Made by a program: the position numbers and the translations under genes
Part shown: in pieces, positions 49,629 through 58,907 of the stretch
How the letters are laid out: each line of letters opens with the position of its first letter
How positions within the stretch are numbered: the stretch's first letter is position 1
Notes under the pieces: model-generated
Database searches by the model: none
What the model was told of the DNA's origin: nothing
The model's input: only the letters and a program-made list of their open reading frames with translations
NCBI RefSeq assembly: GCF_938015785.1
Contig: NZ_CALLWC010000011.1
Coordinates: 1 to 64,000 of the forward strand
Source of the DNA: an uncultured Campylobacter sp.
Lineage (GTDB): Bacteria > Campylobacterota > Campylobacteria > Campylobacterales > Campylobacteraceae
Direction of reading: 5' to 3'
DNA: 64,000 bases

Positions 49629-50834
49629 ATGATAATTATAAATCGAATGTTTTCGGGCGGCTATTTGGACGAAAGATTAGGGCACGAAATCATTAATCTT
49701 TTTAAGGCAGACAACGGCAGGCACTACATCTACGTAAATCCTTACGGTACGATAAATGAGGATGCGAAGGACGCACACAAAGTCCTTTTAGTGCGTGCCA
49801 TCTCGAAACATTGTTTTGAAATTTTAGCTTGCGCTAGCGAGTTAAAACTGCTTTTGAGCGATGAGCTTTTTGTCTGCGGCAGAAAGCGCGGCGCTAAAGA
49901 GGAGCTTAAAAGACAATCTGAAATGATTGAAACACAAAATATCGCTTACGGTGGTGTGCCTCTAAACGAGCTATTTGAAAGCGAAAACGATAGCCCCAAT
50001 GCGGCGTATATAACATTTGAGACGTCGAATTTTAAAAAACCGAAATTTAAATTTTACATCGTTGATGATGAGAAACTGATAGACGAAACGCATTTTTTAG
50101 TGCCATTTAAATTTTCCTCGCAATCTTTGAAGCAATATGTCCGCTACGAAAGCGTGCCGGATAAAATTTTCGCGCCCGAGCTTTGGCAAGAGAACGATAC
50201 TACGAAGCGGATCGGGCTAAATTAAATTTTAAATTTTAAAGCTAAAGAGCAAAATATCTTAGAGATAATCGGCAAGATGGACGATGAGTTAAGCTTTTCA
50301 AATTGGATAGTCTATTATCTGCGAAACGATGCGGAACTATTTTTAAAATTTGCAAGTGAAATTTTACGGCTAAACGTAAGCGAGGCTGCGCAAATTTTAA
50401 GAGAATACAAAAATATAGATATTTTCATAAAAGATCAAAACCACGCAATCGTCATCGAAAATAAGATCAAATCCGGTATCAACGGGATAAGACACGATTT
50501 GCAAAGCGGCGCAATACGCTCTCAGCTAGATAAATATTCAAAGATTGCCGATAAGCAAGATGCAGGCGGCAGGGCAAAGTGTTTTTTGCTTCTACCTGAT
50601 TATAGCTATGCGGATAGAGAGTTAGCGAAATTTGATGAGTATGAGCGTTATTCGGTCATAAGATACAGCGCGCTTTTAAAATTTTTTGAAACTCACGAAT
50701 GCAGCTTGAAATTCTACGACGAATTCAAAGACGCGCTGCGAAAGCATGCGAGCGAATACAAAAAAGATTTTTATGAAATCATGGGAGAGCGGCTAATTAT
50801 GATAATTTTGCGGCATAAGGGCTTATCGTCGTAA
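49629..50834 (+). pseudogene. PD-(D/E)XK nuclease-like gene interrupted by one in-frame stop
   Basis: Two frames, 49629-50225 (198 residues) and 50277-50834 (185 residues), lie in the same reading frame and are separated only by TAA 50223-50225 followed by 17 open codons. The first part starts IIINRMFSGGYLDERLGHEI and KADNGRHYIYVNPYG. The second carries the PD-(D/E)XK signature: DIFIKDQNHAIVIENKIKSG, where D, E and K are the usual metal-binding and catalytic residues, plus RSQLDKYSKIADK. The second ATG has no good RBS. I recall single proteins that join these two parts, so this is probably one broken or readthrough gene. Function in defence is possible but unproven. Confidence 0.7.
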
Positions 50835-50980
50835 TTTATATTGCGATGCACAAAAGACATCCTAACATGCATAAATAAATTCCACTATTGATCGATCTGC
50901 ATAAAGTCCCATATTTCTTAAATAGATTTAAAGCAACATTTAGCTATTATCACGCTTCATTTTTTCACAAAGGAAACCTA

Positions 50981-51517
50981 ATGTTAGAAGGTATCGTTAG
51001 AGATAGTATCGGTAAAAGGGCTTCAAAGTCCCTAAAACGAGATGGTTATCTAATCGCTAATATTTATGCGAAAGGATTTGAAAATATTAACGCAGCGTTT
51101 AAAGTAAACGACTTTATCAAAGCTATGCGCGCAAAAGAAGATCTTCCTTTCGAGGTTAGCGTGGGCGGTAAGACATATCGCGTCATCGTGCAAGAATACC
51201 AAAAACACCCCGTCACAAATACCCTAACTCACGTAGATTTGCGCGTAGTTCAGGATGACATCGTAAGCAAATATTTAGTGCCGGTTAAGGTAACTGGCGT
51301 CGCTAAAGGGCTAAAAAACAAAGGTATTTTGGTGCAATCCAAGCGCCGTATAGCCGTAAAATGCGCAGGCAAAGATCTACCAAACGATTTTACGCTCGAT
51401 GTGAGCGATCTTGACGTAGGCGATTCGCTTTTGATCCGAGACATTCCGGTAAAAGAGGGCGTCAGCATCATCCTAGACGGCTCGGTAGCGGTAGTCGGAG
51501 TTACTTCGGCTAAATAG
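50981..51517 (+). CDS. rplY: 50S ribosomal protein L25 (Ctc form)
   Basis: The 178-residue protein starts at ATG 50981 (MLEGIVRDSIGKRASKSLKR) after AAAGGAAA; a TTG-started extension of the frame is not family-like. It binds 5S rRNA through its N-terminal domain and has the C-terminal beta domain of the Ctc type (VQSKRRIAVKCAGKDLPNDF, VGVTSAK end). It leads the rplY-pth-lptG block, as in C. jejuni. Confidence 0.95.
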   Translation: MLEGIVRDSIGKRASKSLKRDGYLIANIYAKGFENINAAFKVNDFIKAMRAKEDLPFEVSVGGKTYRVIVQEYQKHPVTNTLTHVDLRVVQDDIVSKYLVPVKVTGVAKGLKNKGILVQSKRRIAVKCAGKDLPNDFTLDVSDLDVGDSLLIRDIPVKEGVSIILDGSVAVVGVTSAK

Positions 51518-51525
51518 GGGCGCCT

Positions 51526-52083
51526 ATGATACTGATCGCAGGACTTGGGAATCCTGCTCAGAAATACGCAGACACCAGACACAACGTCGGTTTTATGCTA
51601 ATCGACGAAATTTTAAAGACGGGCGGTTTTAGCGAGCTTAGTTCGTCTAAATTCCAAGGCGAGCTTTTTAAAAAGGGCTCGCTGCTTCTTTTAAAACCCC
51701 AAACTTTTATGAACTTAAGCGGCAACTCTGTAAAGGCCGTAAATGATTTTTATAAGCCCGAGCGCATCATCGTAGTGCACGACGATATAGATTTGGATCT
51801 GGGCGCCGTTAAATTTAAAAAAGGAGGCAGTAGCGGCGGGCATAACGGGATCAAATCGATCGACGCGCTAATCGGCGCGGATTACGAGCGCGTGCGTATC
51901 GGCGTGGGCAAAAAACAGCAGGACCAGGATGCGGCAAATTTCGTGCTCGGAAATTTTAACGAAAGCGAGCGCGAGAAGCTGAGTGAAATTTTACCCTACG
52001 TCGCGCGCGTGGTAGAAGAGCTCATTTGCTCGGATATAGAGCAGATCGCGCAAAAATTTACGATTAAAAAGGCTAGGGTGTGA
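51526..52083 (+). CDS. pth: Peptidyl-tRNA hydrolase
   Basis: The 185-residue enzyme frees tRNA from stalled peptidyl-tRNA. GLGNPAQKYADTRHNVGF (residues 5-22) contains the catalytic His and Asn; LLLKPQTFMNLSG and HDDIDLDLG (catalytic Asp) follow, then GSSGGHNGIKSI. It lies 8 bases after rplY and overlaps the next GTG by 4 bases. Confidence 0.97.
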   Translation: MILIAGLGNPAQKYADTRHNVGFMLIDEILKTGGFSELSSSKFQGELFKKGSLLLLKPQTFMNLSGNSVKAVNDFYKPERIIVVHDDIDLDLGAVKFKKGGSSGGHNGIKSIDALIGADYERVRIGVGKKQQDQDAANFVLGNFNESEREKLSEILPYVARVVEELICSDIEQIAQKFTIKKARV

Positions 52084-53126
52084 AGTTATACGTAAAATAC
52101 GCGGCTCTTTCCTATCTGAAGTATTTTTTTATACTTCTAATAGCCCTTGAGTGCTTTTACGTAGGCATCGATGTGCTTACCAATCTCAAAGATTTTCCCT
52201 CAAGCGCGAATACCGCTCTTTTGTATATTGCTCTAACCGCAGCGGTCGCGCTTAGCTACACACTGCCGCTAAGTCTTATTTTTGCGCTTATTTTGATGGG
52301 CTTTAATATGATCCGTAGCAACGAGCTGGTGAGCTTTTATGCGCTTGGAGTTAGCAAAAACGCTCTGATAATCCCTCCATTTTTGATTGCACTTGCAATT
52401 ACTGCGAGCTTTATAGCTTTAAATTCCACCCCGTTCGCATACGCGCTAAAATTTCAAAAGAATTTAACCGATTTATTGCCTACGGGAGGAGATATGTTTT
52501 TAAAATTTGAGGGTAAATATATCTACATCAAAGCTCTAAACGGCAAAAACGCAAATGATATAACGATATTTAATATAGGGGATAACTCCGTTGCTTCGCG
52601 CTCGCATGCAAGCTCTGGCGAATACGCAGGCAAAATTTGGCATCTGCGCGACGTAAATACCACTACTTTACCAGCGCAGCTTAAGCTTGGAGGAAGTGGA
52701 CTAAAAAGTGAGTTTAGCGCGCAGAGCGAGGCGCTTAAAGGCTTTGATCCAAGCTCAATTGCAAGCGTTTATGATACGAGTAATGTATATTCGATCAGGG
52801 ATGCTCTGCGTTCGATCCGCACCTTTTCGCATCAAGGCGTAAATATCTCCACTATAAAAGCAAGTCTTTATAATATGATATTTTTTCCGTTGTTTGCACC
52901 TTTGGCGGTATTGGTTCTGTATTATTATCTGCCCGTTACGGGGCGATTTTTTAATCTCGCGCTGCTAAGCTTTGGATTTTTTATCGCTACGCTATGCGCT
53001 TGGGGTGTGCTTTTCGTGTTAATTAGGTTTTCTCTCAACGGCGTTATCATCCCAGAACTTGGCATTATCGTGCCCATAACAGCGCTATTAGGCTTTGCGG
53101 CATTTTTAGTTTTTAAGCATCGTTAA
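52080..53126 (+). CDS. lptG: LptF/LptG-family lipopolysaccharide export permease, GTG start
   Basis: The 348-residue protein has the six-segment plan of the YjgP/YjgQ family: membrane segments near the N terminus (YLKYFFILLIALECFYVGID), then two more before a large periplasmic beta domain (about residues 130-250), then three C-terminal segments. With its partner and LptB it extracts lipopolysaccharide from the inner membrane. Only one of the two permeases is encoded here; LptF versus LptG cannot be decided firmly. The GTG start overlaps the pth stop. Confidence 0.85.
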   Translation: MKLYVKYAALSYLKYFFILLIALECFYVGIDVLTNLKDFPSSANTALLYIALTAAVALSYTLPLSLIFALILMGFNMIRSNELVSFYALGVSKNALIIPPFLIALAITASFIALNSTPFAYALKFQKNLTDLLPTGGDMFLKFEGKYIYIKALNGKNANDITIFNIGDNSVASRSHASSGEYAGKIWHLRDVNTTTLPAQLKLGGSGLKSEFSAQSEALKGFDPSSIASVYDTSNVYSIRDALRSIRTFSHQGVNISTIKASLYNMIFFPLFAPLAVLVLYYYLPVTGRFFNLALLSFGFFIATLCAWGVLFVLIRFSLNGVIIPELGIIVPITALLGFAAFLVFKHR

Positions 53127-53171
53127 GCCTTGATTTGTTAGAATGGCGCAAAATTTATCGATGGAAATTCT

Positions 53172-54485
53172 ATGGATTATTCAAGCTTAGCCCGCAAATA
53201 CGGCACCCCTTTATACGTTTATGATTTTAACGAGATACAAAAGAATTTCATAGCGCTCAAAGAAGTCTTCACAGCGCGCAAGTCGCTCGTTTGCTTCGCG
53301 ATTAAAGCCAATTCTAACCTTAGCGTTTTGAAGTTTTTGTCAGATCTAGGCAGCGGCTTTGACTGCGTCAGCATCGGCGAGCTGCGCCGCGCTCTGTATA
53401 TCGGCGCGAAGAGCTATAAGATCATATTCTCTGGCGTCGGCAAGCAAGACAGCGAGCTCGAGTTTGCGCTTCAATCGGACATTTTACTGATAAATTTAGA
53501 AAGCGAAGCCGAGATGCTGCGCCTGGAGCGAATCGCGCAAAATCTAAATAAGCCTGCTCGCATCAGCATCCGCGTAAATCCGAATGTCGATGCTAAGACC
53601 CATCCCTACATCTCCACGGGGCTAAATGAGAATAAATTCGGCGTTAGCATCGAGACTGCCCGCAAGATGTATATCTACGCCAAAAAGAGCAAATTTTTAA
53701 ATCCCGTCGGTATCCACTTTCACATCGGCAGCCAGCTCACGGACATCTCTCCGATCTGCGACGCCGCAAAGATCGTAAGCGATCTGCTGCGCGAACTGCG
53801 AGCCCTTGAGATTGATATAAAATTTTTCGACGTGGGTGGCGGCATCGGCATCCGCTACGAGGATGAAAAACAGATCGTGCTCTACGACTACGCGCAAGGA
53901 ATTTTAAAGAGCCTAAGCGGTCTAGATGTCACGATCGTGTGCGAGCCGGGGCGCTTCATCACGGGAGCTGCGGGGGTATTTCTTACCCGCGTGCTTTACG
54001 AAAAACAAAACTGCGGCAAGCGCTTCGTCATCGTTGACGGCGCGATGAACGATCTCATACGCCCGAGCCTCTACGGCGCGCACCACGCCATCGAGATCGT
54101 TAGCGCTTCGGAGAGTATAAATTTAGACGAACCTGGCGTGAGCGAAGTAAATTTAGGCGGCAGGAGCTCGGATCAAACAAGCGGCTCGTGTGCGGATGAA
54201 AAAATTTTAGGCGGCGCAAATTTAGCCGAAGCTGGCCTCTGCGATGTCGTGGGCCCGATATGCGAAAGCGGCGATTTTTTGGCCAAAGGCGTTAGCCTGC
54301 CTAGCCTACAAAGCGGCGATCTGCTCGCGATCAAAAGCGCCGGCGCCTACGGGTTTTCGATGTCGAGCAACTACAACACCCGCTGCCGCGCCGCCGAGAT
54401 CGCGGTTTACGACGGACAGGACCGCCTGATTAGAAAGCGCGAGAGCTTTGATGAGCTAATCGCGCTCGAAAAGGATCTCGTATGA
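53172..54485 (+). CDS. lysA: Diaminopimelate decarboxylase with an inserted segment
   Basis: The enzyme makes lysine from meso-diaminopimelate using pyridoxal phosphate. PLP Lys45 is in CFAIKANSN; HFHIGSQLTDISP (183-195), DVGGGIG (220-226), CEPGRFITG (257-265) and CDVVGPICESGDFLAK (357-372) are all present, the last including the partner-subunit Cys. The protein is 437 residues, about 35-45 longer than usual. The excess is residues about 311-355 (DNA 54102-54236), Ser/Gly-rich with NLDEPG, NLGGRS and NLAEAG units. TAGAAT (53139-53144) is a likely -10 box. Confidence 0.94.
   Translation: MDYSSLARKYGTPLYVYDFNEIQKNFIALKEVFTARKSLVCFAIKANSNLSVLKFLSDLGSGFDCVSIGELRRALYIGAKSYKIIFSGVGKQDSELEFALQSDILLINLESEAEMLRLERIAQNLNKPARISIRVNPNVDAKTHPYISTGLNENKFGVSIETARKMYIYAKKSKFLNPVGIHFHIGSQLTDISPICDAAKIVSDLLRELRALEIDIKFFDVGGGIGIRYEDEKQIVLYDYAQGILKSLSGLDVTIVCEPGRFITGAAGVFLTRVLYEKQNCGKRFVIVDGAMNDLIRPSLYGAHHAIEIVSASESINLDEPGVSEVNLGGRSSDQTSGSCADEKILGGANLAEAGLCDVVGPICESGDFLAKGVSLPSLQSGDLLAIKSAGAYGFSMSSNYNTRCRAAEIAVYDGQDRLIRKRESFDELIALEKDLV
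54102..54236 (+). repeat. In-frame insertion in lysA with AAATTTAG-type units
   Basis: The insert contains AAATTTAG at 54120, 54150 and 54218, the first two exactly 30 bases apart, plus AAAATTTT at 54201. It separates ASES from AGLCDVV in the enzyme. The period and word are those of the repeat ORF that begins at the lysA stop. Confidence 0.65.
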
Positions 54486-54899
54486 TCCGCGCGGCTAGCC
54501 GTCTAAAACAGGGTGCGGTTTTAAATTTCAAATCCGAGTGCGCAGCGGTTTTAAATTTTAACGCAGTAGCAAGCACAGCCCTAAATTTTAAACGCACCGC
54601 CGATTTAAATTCCGAGCCTGAATGCGCCCCCGCTTCAAATTTCAAATCCGAACAAAATGCGCCTGTAAATTTTACGGCAAAACGAAGCCCCGTTTTAAAT
54701 TTTAACCGAGCCCCTTTAAATTTCAGATCCCGCTGCGACGAATTTTATCGCGCCTTCTTAGCGCGCGGAAGTTGCGGCGCGGCTATCCTAAGCGATGAAA
54801 TTTTAAGTTCGCACAGCAAGAATTTCAAAGCGTGCGGCAAAAGAGGCGGCGTGAAATTTTTAAAATCGAAATTTAGGGGCGAGCAAAAGGAGGGTTGTG
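54482..54899 (+). repeat. 30-bp periodic AAATTT repeat block, open as a 144-codon frame
   Basis: AAATTT (one copy AAATTC) starts at 54523, 54553, 54583, 54607, 54637, 54667, 54697 and 54718: spacings 30, 30, 24, 30, 30, 30 and 21. The frame 54482-54916 overlaps the lysA stop by 4 bases (ATGA) and the pheA start, giving a 144-residue product with LNFK/LNFN units every 10 residues. Composition and period suggest repeat DNA rather than a folded protein, but coupled translation from lysA is possible. The last 60 residues are less regular. Not a CRISPR: units are too divergent and have no spacers. Confidence 0.75.
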
Positions 54900-55976
54900 A
54901 TGCAAAACATCAATGATCTGCGCGTTTGTATCGACAGGCTGGATGATGAAATTTTGCGCCTTATCGACGAGCGCATGGGGTTCGTCAAGAAGATCGGCGA
55001 GCTGAAGCAGACCGCGGGCAGCGCGATCTACCGCCCGGAGCGCGAGCGCTCGATCATCAGCAGGCTGGACGGCGGGAAGGCGCGGAATTTAAGCAAAGAG
55101 GCGATCGAGGCGATATTTTTTGAAATTTTCTCGGTTTCGCGAAATTTAGAAAAGCCGCAGATAGTCGCGTTTTTAGGGCCTTTCGGCACCTATTCGCACC
55201 AAGCCGCCAAGAGCCGTTTCGGCGCGGTAAGCTCCTATCTGCCGCTTTCAAACATCGAGGCGGTCTTTAAGGAGCTTGATAGCGGCGAGGCTAAATACGG
55301 CGTCGTGCCGATCGAAAATAACACCGAAGGCGCAGTGGGCGCGACGCTTGATTGCTTGCGAAAATACGAGGGCGTCAAAATCGTCGCCGAAATTTATATG
55401 GATATCCACCACTGCTTTGCGAGCCACTGCGACGACGTAAGCGCAGTAGAACAGATATTTTCGCATCCGCAAGGATACAATCAGTGCCTTAAATTTCTAG
55501 ACGATCACGGCCTTAGCGGCATTAAATTTACCGCGACCAAATCTACCGCGCTTGCAGCGCAGATGGCAGCTGCCACGCCGCACTCCGCCGCGATCTGCTC
55601 CAAGATCGCCGCCGATCTTTACGGCGTGCCGATGATGTTTCAAAAGATCGAGGACAACTCCGCCAATCGCACACGCTTTTTCGTACTGAGCGACTTTAAA
55701 AACCAAAAGAGCGACCGCAACAAAACGAGCATCTTAGCCAAAACCGACGACCGCCCGGGCGGGCTCGTGGACTTTTTGCAGATGTTTCGCAACGAGGGTA
55801 TAAATTTAACTAAATTAGAAAGCCGCCCTATTAAGCTTAGGGATTTTAAATGCGTATTTTATGTCGATTTTGAGGGGCACATCGACGACGAACGCGTGGC
55901 GCGCGTGCTGCAAAACGCGCAGAAAAACGGCCACGAAATTACCTGGCTGGGAAGTTACATAAATGGAGGGGAGTGA
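54900..55976 (+). CDS. pheA: Bifunctional chorismate mutase/prephenate dehydratase
   Basis: The 358-residue enzyme makes phenylpyruvate for phenylalanine. Residues 1-80 are the AroQ chorismate mutase domain (LRVCIDRLDDEILRLIDERM, KKIGELK). A prephenate dehydratase domain follows (VAFLGPFGTYSHQAA near 95, VPIENNTEGAVG near 139, IEDNSANRTRFFVL near 246), then an ACT domain for feedback control (KTSILAKTDDRPGGLVDFL, LESRPIK). ATG 54900 follows AAGGAGGG; a GTG one codon earlier is also possible. It overlaps hisC at the stop. Confidence 0.96.
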   Translation: MQNINDLRVCIDRLDDEILRLIDERMGFVKKIGELKQTAGSAIYRPERERSIISRLDGGKARNLSKEAIEAIFFEIFSVSRNLEKPQIVAFLGPFGTYSHQAAKSRFGAVSSYLPLSNIEAVFKELDSGEAKYGVVPIENNTEGAVGATLDCLRKYEGVKIVAEIYMDIHHCFASHCDDVSAVEQIFSHPQGYNQCLKFLDDHGLSGIKFTATKSTALAAQMAAATPHSAAICSKIAADLYGVPMMFQKIEDNSANRTRFFVLSDFKNQKSDRNKTSILAKTDDRPGGLVDFLQMFRNEGINLTKLESRPIKLRDFKCVFYVDFEGHIDDERVARVLQNAQKNGHEITWLGSYINGGE

Positions 55977-57085
55977 TGAAATTTAACGAATTTGTAGAAA
56001 ATCTAAGCAATTACGAAGCAGGCAAGCCGATCGAGCTTGTGGTGCGGGAGTTTGGTATCCGCAAGCAGGACGTGCTAAAGCTTGCCAGCAACGAAAACCC
56101 CTTCGGCACGAGCAAGGCGGTGCAGGAGGCGATCGCGCAAAACGCCGCCTACGCGCATCTTTACCCCGACGATTCGATGTATGAGCTAAAGGGCGCGCTC
56201 GCCTTAAAATTCGGCGTAGAGCCGCAAAATATCATCATCGGCGCGGGCAGCGATCAAATTATCGAGTTTGCGCTGCACGCCAAGCTTAATTCGCGACGCG
56301 CGATACTGCAAGCGGGCGTTACCTTTGCGATGTACGGCATCTACGCAAGCCACTGCGAGGCTAAAGTTTACAAAACGAACGCGCAGGAGCACGATCTGGC
56401 TGAGCTTTTAAAAATTTATAACGCGCACAGGGATGAAATTTCGGTCATCTTTTTGTGCGTGCCGAACAACCCGCTAGGCGAGTGCTTGGATGCGGAGGCT
56501 GTGTATGAGTTCACAGACAGCGTGGATGAGAATACGCTTTTGGTGATCGATGCCGCATACAACGAATTTGCGGCGTTTAAAGATGAGCGCAAGAGGCTTG
56601 ATCCTAAGCTTTTAATTGGGAATTTTAAAAACGTGCTCTATCTAGGTACCTTCTCAAAGGTCTACGGCCTAGGCGGTATGCGCGTAGGCTACGGCATCGC
56701 GCCGCGCGTAATCATAAGCGCGCTTTATAAGCTGCGACCGCCCTTTAACATCACGACGCTTAGCCTCGCAGCGGCGATTGCGGCGCTAAAAGACGAGGCT
56801 TTCGTGCAAAAGAGCCTGCAAAACAACGCCGCACAGATGAGCCGCTTCGAGGATTTTGCGCGCGAGCGAAATTTGGAATTTATCCCTAGCTACGCAAATT
56901 TCATTACGTTCAAACTTAGCCTGCCGCTAGATAGTAGCGAGCTTTGCGAGCAGCTTCTGCGCCGCGGCGTCATCATTAGAAATTTAAAAAGCTACGGGCT
57001 AAACGCCGTGCGCATCACGATCGGCACGCCTGAGCAAAACGATCGCGTCTTGGGCGCTTTGGGAGAGATTTTGAGTGGATATTAA
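55976..57085 (+). CDS. hisC: Histidinol-phosphate aminotransferase
   Basis: The 369-residue PLP enzyme transaminates imidazole acetol phosphate in histidine synthesis; in some Campylobacter it also serves aromatic amino acids, which would fit its place after pheA. LASNENPFG (residues 35-43), IIIGAGSDQIIEF, the Asp/Tyr pair in VIDAAYNEFA and the Schiff-base Lys in LGTFSKVYGLGGMRVGYG are present. It overlaps the pheA stop and the dxs start. In C. jejuni fliF-fliG-fliH follow hisC; here dxs follows directly. Confidence 0.95.
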   Translation: MKFNEFVENLSNYEAGKPIELVVREFGIRKQDVLKLASNENPFGTSKAVQEAIAQNAAYAHLYPDDSMYELKGALALKFGVEPQNIIIGAGSDQIIEFALHAKLNSRRAILQAGVTFAMYGIYASHCEAKVYKTNAQEHDLAELLKIYNAHRDEISVIFLCVPNNPLGECLDAEAVYEFTDSVDENTLLVIDAAYNEFAAFKDERKRLDPKLLIGNFKNVLYLGTFSKVYGLGGMRVGYGIAPRVIISALYKLRPPFNITTLSLAAAIAALKDEAFVQKSLQNNAAQMSRFEDFARERNLEFIPSYANFITFKLSLPLDSSELCEQLLRRGVIIRNLKSYGLNAVRITIGTPEQNDRVLGALGEILSGY

Positions 57086-58907
57086 AAATAAAAGCCTAGA
57101 GGAGCTACGGGAGCTTTGCACGCAGATCAGGGCGCGCATAATCGAAGTCGTGAGCAAAAACGGCGGCCATCTAAGCTCAAACATGGGCGCGGTCGAGCTC
57201 ATTGTGGCGATGCACTACGTATTCGACGCCGCGAGCGATCCGTTTATCTTCGACGTAAGCCACCAAAGCTACGCGCACAAGCTTTTGACGGATCGCTGGG
57301 AGGAGTTCGGCTCGCTTAGGCAGTTCGGCGGTATCAGTGGCTACACGAAGCCTAGCGAGAGCAAATTTGACTACTTCGTGGCGGGGCACGCCTCGACGTC
57401 GATCTCTTTGGCCGTGGGCGCGGCAAAGGCTATCAAGCTCAAAGGCGAGGATAGAATCCCCGTGGTCTTAATCGGCGACGGCTCGATGAGCGGCGGCATG
57501 ACCTATGAGGCGATGAACGAGCTCGGCGATCTGCGGCTGCCCTGCATCATCATCCTAAACGACAACAAAATGAGTATCAGCAAGCCCATCGGCGCCTTTA
57601 GCAAATACCTAAGCCAAGCGATGGCGGGCGAGACCTATCAAAAATTTAAATCCCACGTAAGAGAGCTGCTCTCCCACGCTCCGCAGAGCGCGACATATAT
57701 GGCAAAGCGCTTTGAAAATTCCTTAAAGCTCATTATACCTGGGATGTATTTTGAGGAGCTCGGGCTCGAATACATAGGCCCGGTAGACGGCCACGACCTA
57801 GCCGATCTCATATCGGCGCTAAAGACGGCAAAAAGCGCGCGCAAGCCCGTCGTCGTACACGCTCAAACGATCAAAGGCAAGGGTTACGACAAGGCCGAGG
57901 GCTATTTGGAGAGCTGGCACGGCGTAGGGCCTTTCGACATTCAAAGCGGAGAATTTAAGAAAAAATCCGCCGCCAAAAGCGCCACGCAAATTTACGCCGA
58001 GGCGCTTTTAAGCTTAGCCGCCAAGCATGAAAACGTCGTGGGCGTGACCGCTGCGATGCCAAGCGGTACCGGCATGGATAAGCTGATCGAGAAATTTCCC
58101 CATCGCTTCTGGGATGTCGCGATCGCCGAGCCTCACGCGCTAAGCTCGATGGCTGCGATGGCGCGCGAGGGTTTTAAGCCGTACGTTACGATATATTCGA
58201 CCTTCATGCAGCGCGCATTCGATCAGATCGTCCATGACGCGGCGATTATGAACTTAAATTTAGTCCTTGCGATGGATCGCGCGGGCATCGTGGGCGAGGA
58301 CGGCGAGACGCACGAGGGAGTCTTTGACGTGAGCTTCTTGAACGCGATCCCAAACGTCAGCATGTGCGCGCCGCGTGACGAGACGAGCTTTAAACAAATC
58401 ATCGAGTACTCCTACGCGCACAAAGGGGTTTTGGCGATACGCTATCCGCGCGGAAGCTTTATCTTGGACTGCGACGAGACCGGCGCGCCTGCGGTAGAGC
58501 TTGCAAAATCGGTGTTTTTAAAGCGCAGCGACAGTGCGCACGTAGCTCTCATCGGCTACGGAAACGGCGCGGGCAGAGCGTATAAAACGGCTGAAGCGCT
58601 AGAGGGACAGATGGAGGTGGACGTCGTGGATTTAGTCTTTGTAAAGCCTTTGGACGCCGAGTTTTTGCGAAGCCTAGCTCGCAAAGATAAAATTTGGTAC
58701 ATCTTTAGCGACAATGCCAAAAAGGGCGGCGTCGGTGAAATTTTAAGCGCATTTTTGCAAGAAAATGAAATTTCGGACGTAAAGATCGTGAGCTTCGAAT
58801 TTGCTGATATCTTTTTACCGCACGGCAAGACCATCGACGTGGAGCGCAGCTTGGGCTTGGATATCCAAACTCTAACCGAGCGAATATTAAGTGATAAAAA
58901 GTATTAG
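57075..58907 (+). CDS. dxs: 1-deoxy-D-xylulose-5-phosphate synthase, GTG start
   Basis: The 610-residue thiamine-diphosphate enzyme condenses pyruvate and glyceraldehyde 3-phosphate in the MEP isoprenoid pathway. The catalytic His is in VSHQSYAHKLLT (near 56), the ThDP motif in IGDGSMSGGMTYEAMNELG (near 136), and the transketolase-type Glu and His in DRAGIVGEDGETHEGVFD. The GTG start at 57075 lies inside the end of hisC (11-base overlap), so coupling is likely. The ThDP precursor kinase is thiL in this window. Confidence 0.97.
   Translation: MDIKNKSLEELRELCTQIRARIIEVVSKNGGHLSSNMGAVELIVAMHYVFDAASDPFIFDVSHQSYAHKLLTDRWEEFGSLRQFGGISGYTKPSESKFDYFVAGHASTSISLAVGAAKAIKLKGEDRIPVVLIGDGSMSGGMTYEAMNELGDLRLPCIIILNDNKMSISKPIGAFSKYLSQAMAGETYQKFKSHVRELLSHAPQSATYMAKRFENSLKLIIPGMYFEELGLEYIGPVDGHDLADLISALKTAKSARKPVVVHAQTIKGKGYDKAEGYLESWHGVGPFDIQSGEFKKKSAAKSATQIYAEALLSLAAKHENVVGVTAAMPSGTGMDKLIEKFPHRFWDVAIAEPHALSSMAAMAREGFKPYVTIYSTFMQRAFDQIVHDAAIMNLNLVLAMDRAGIVGEDGETHEGVFDVSFLNAIPNVSMCAPRDETSFKQIIEYSYAHKGVLAIRYPRGSFILDCDETGAPAVELAKSVFLKRSDSAHVALIGYGNGAGRAYKTAEALEGQMEVDVVDLVFVKPLDAEFLRSLARKDKIWYIFSDNAKKGGVGEILSAFLQENEISDVKIVSFEFADIFLPHGKTIDVERSLGLDIQTLTERILSDKKY

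Noticed and set aside
54482..54899. CRISPR-like regular spacing
   Set aside because: The 30-bp period has only short shared words, no conserved repeat with unique spacers and no cas genes.
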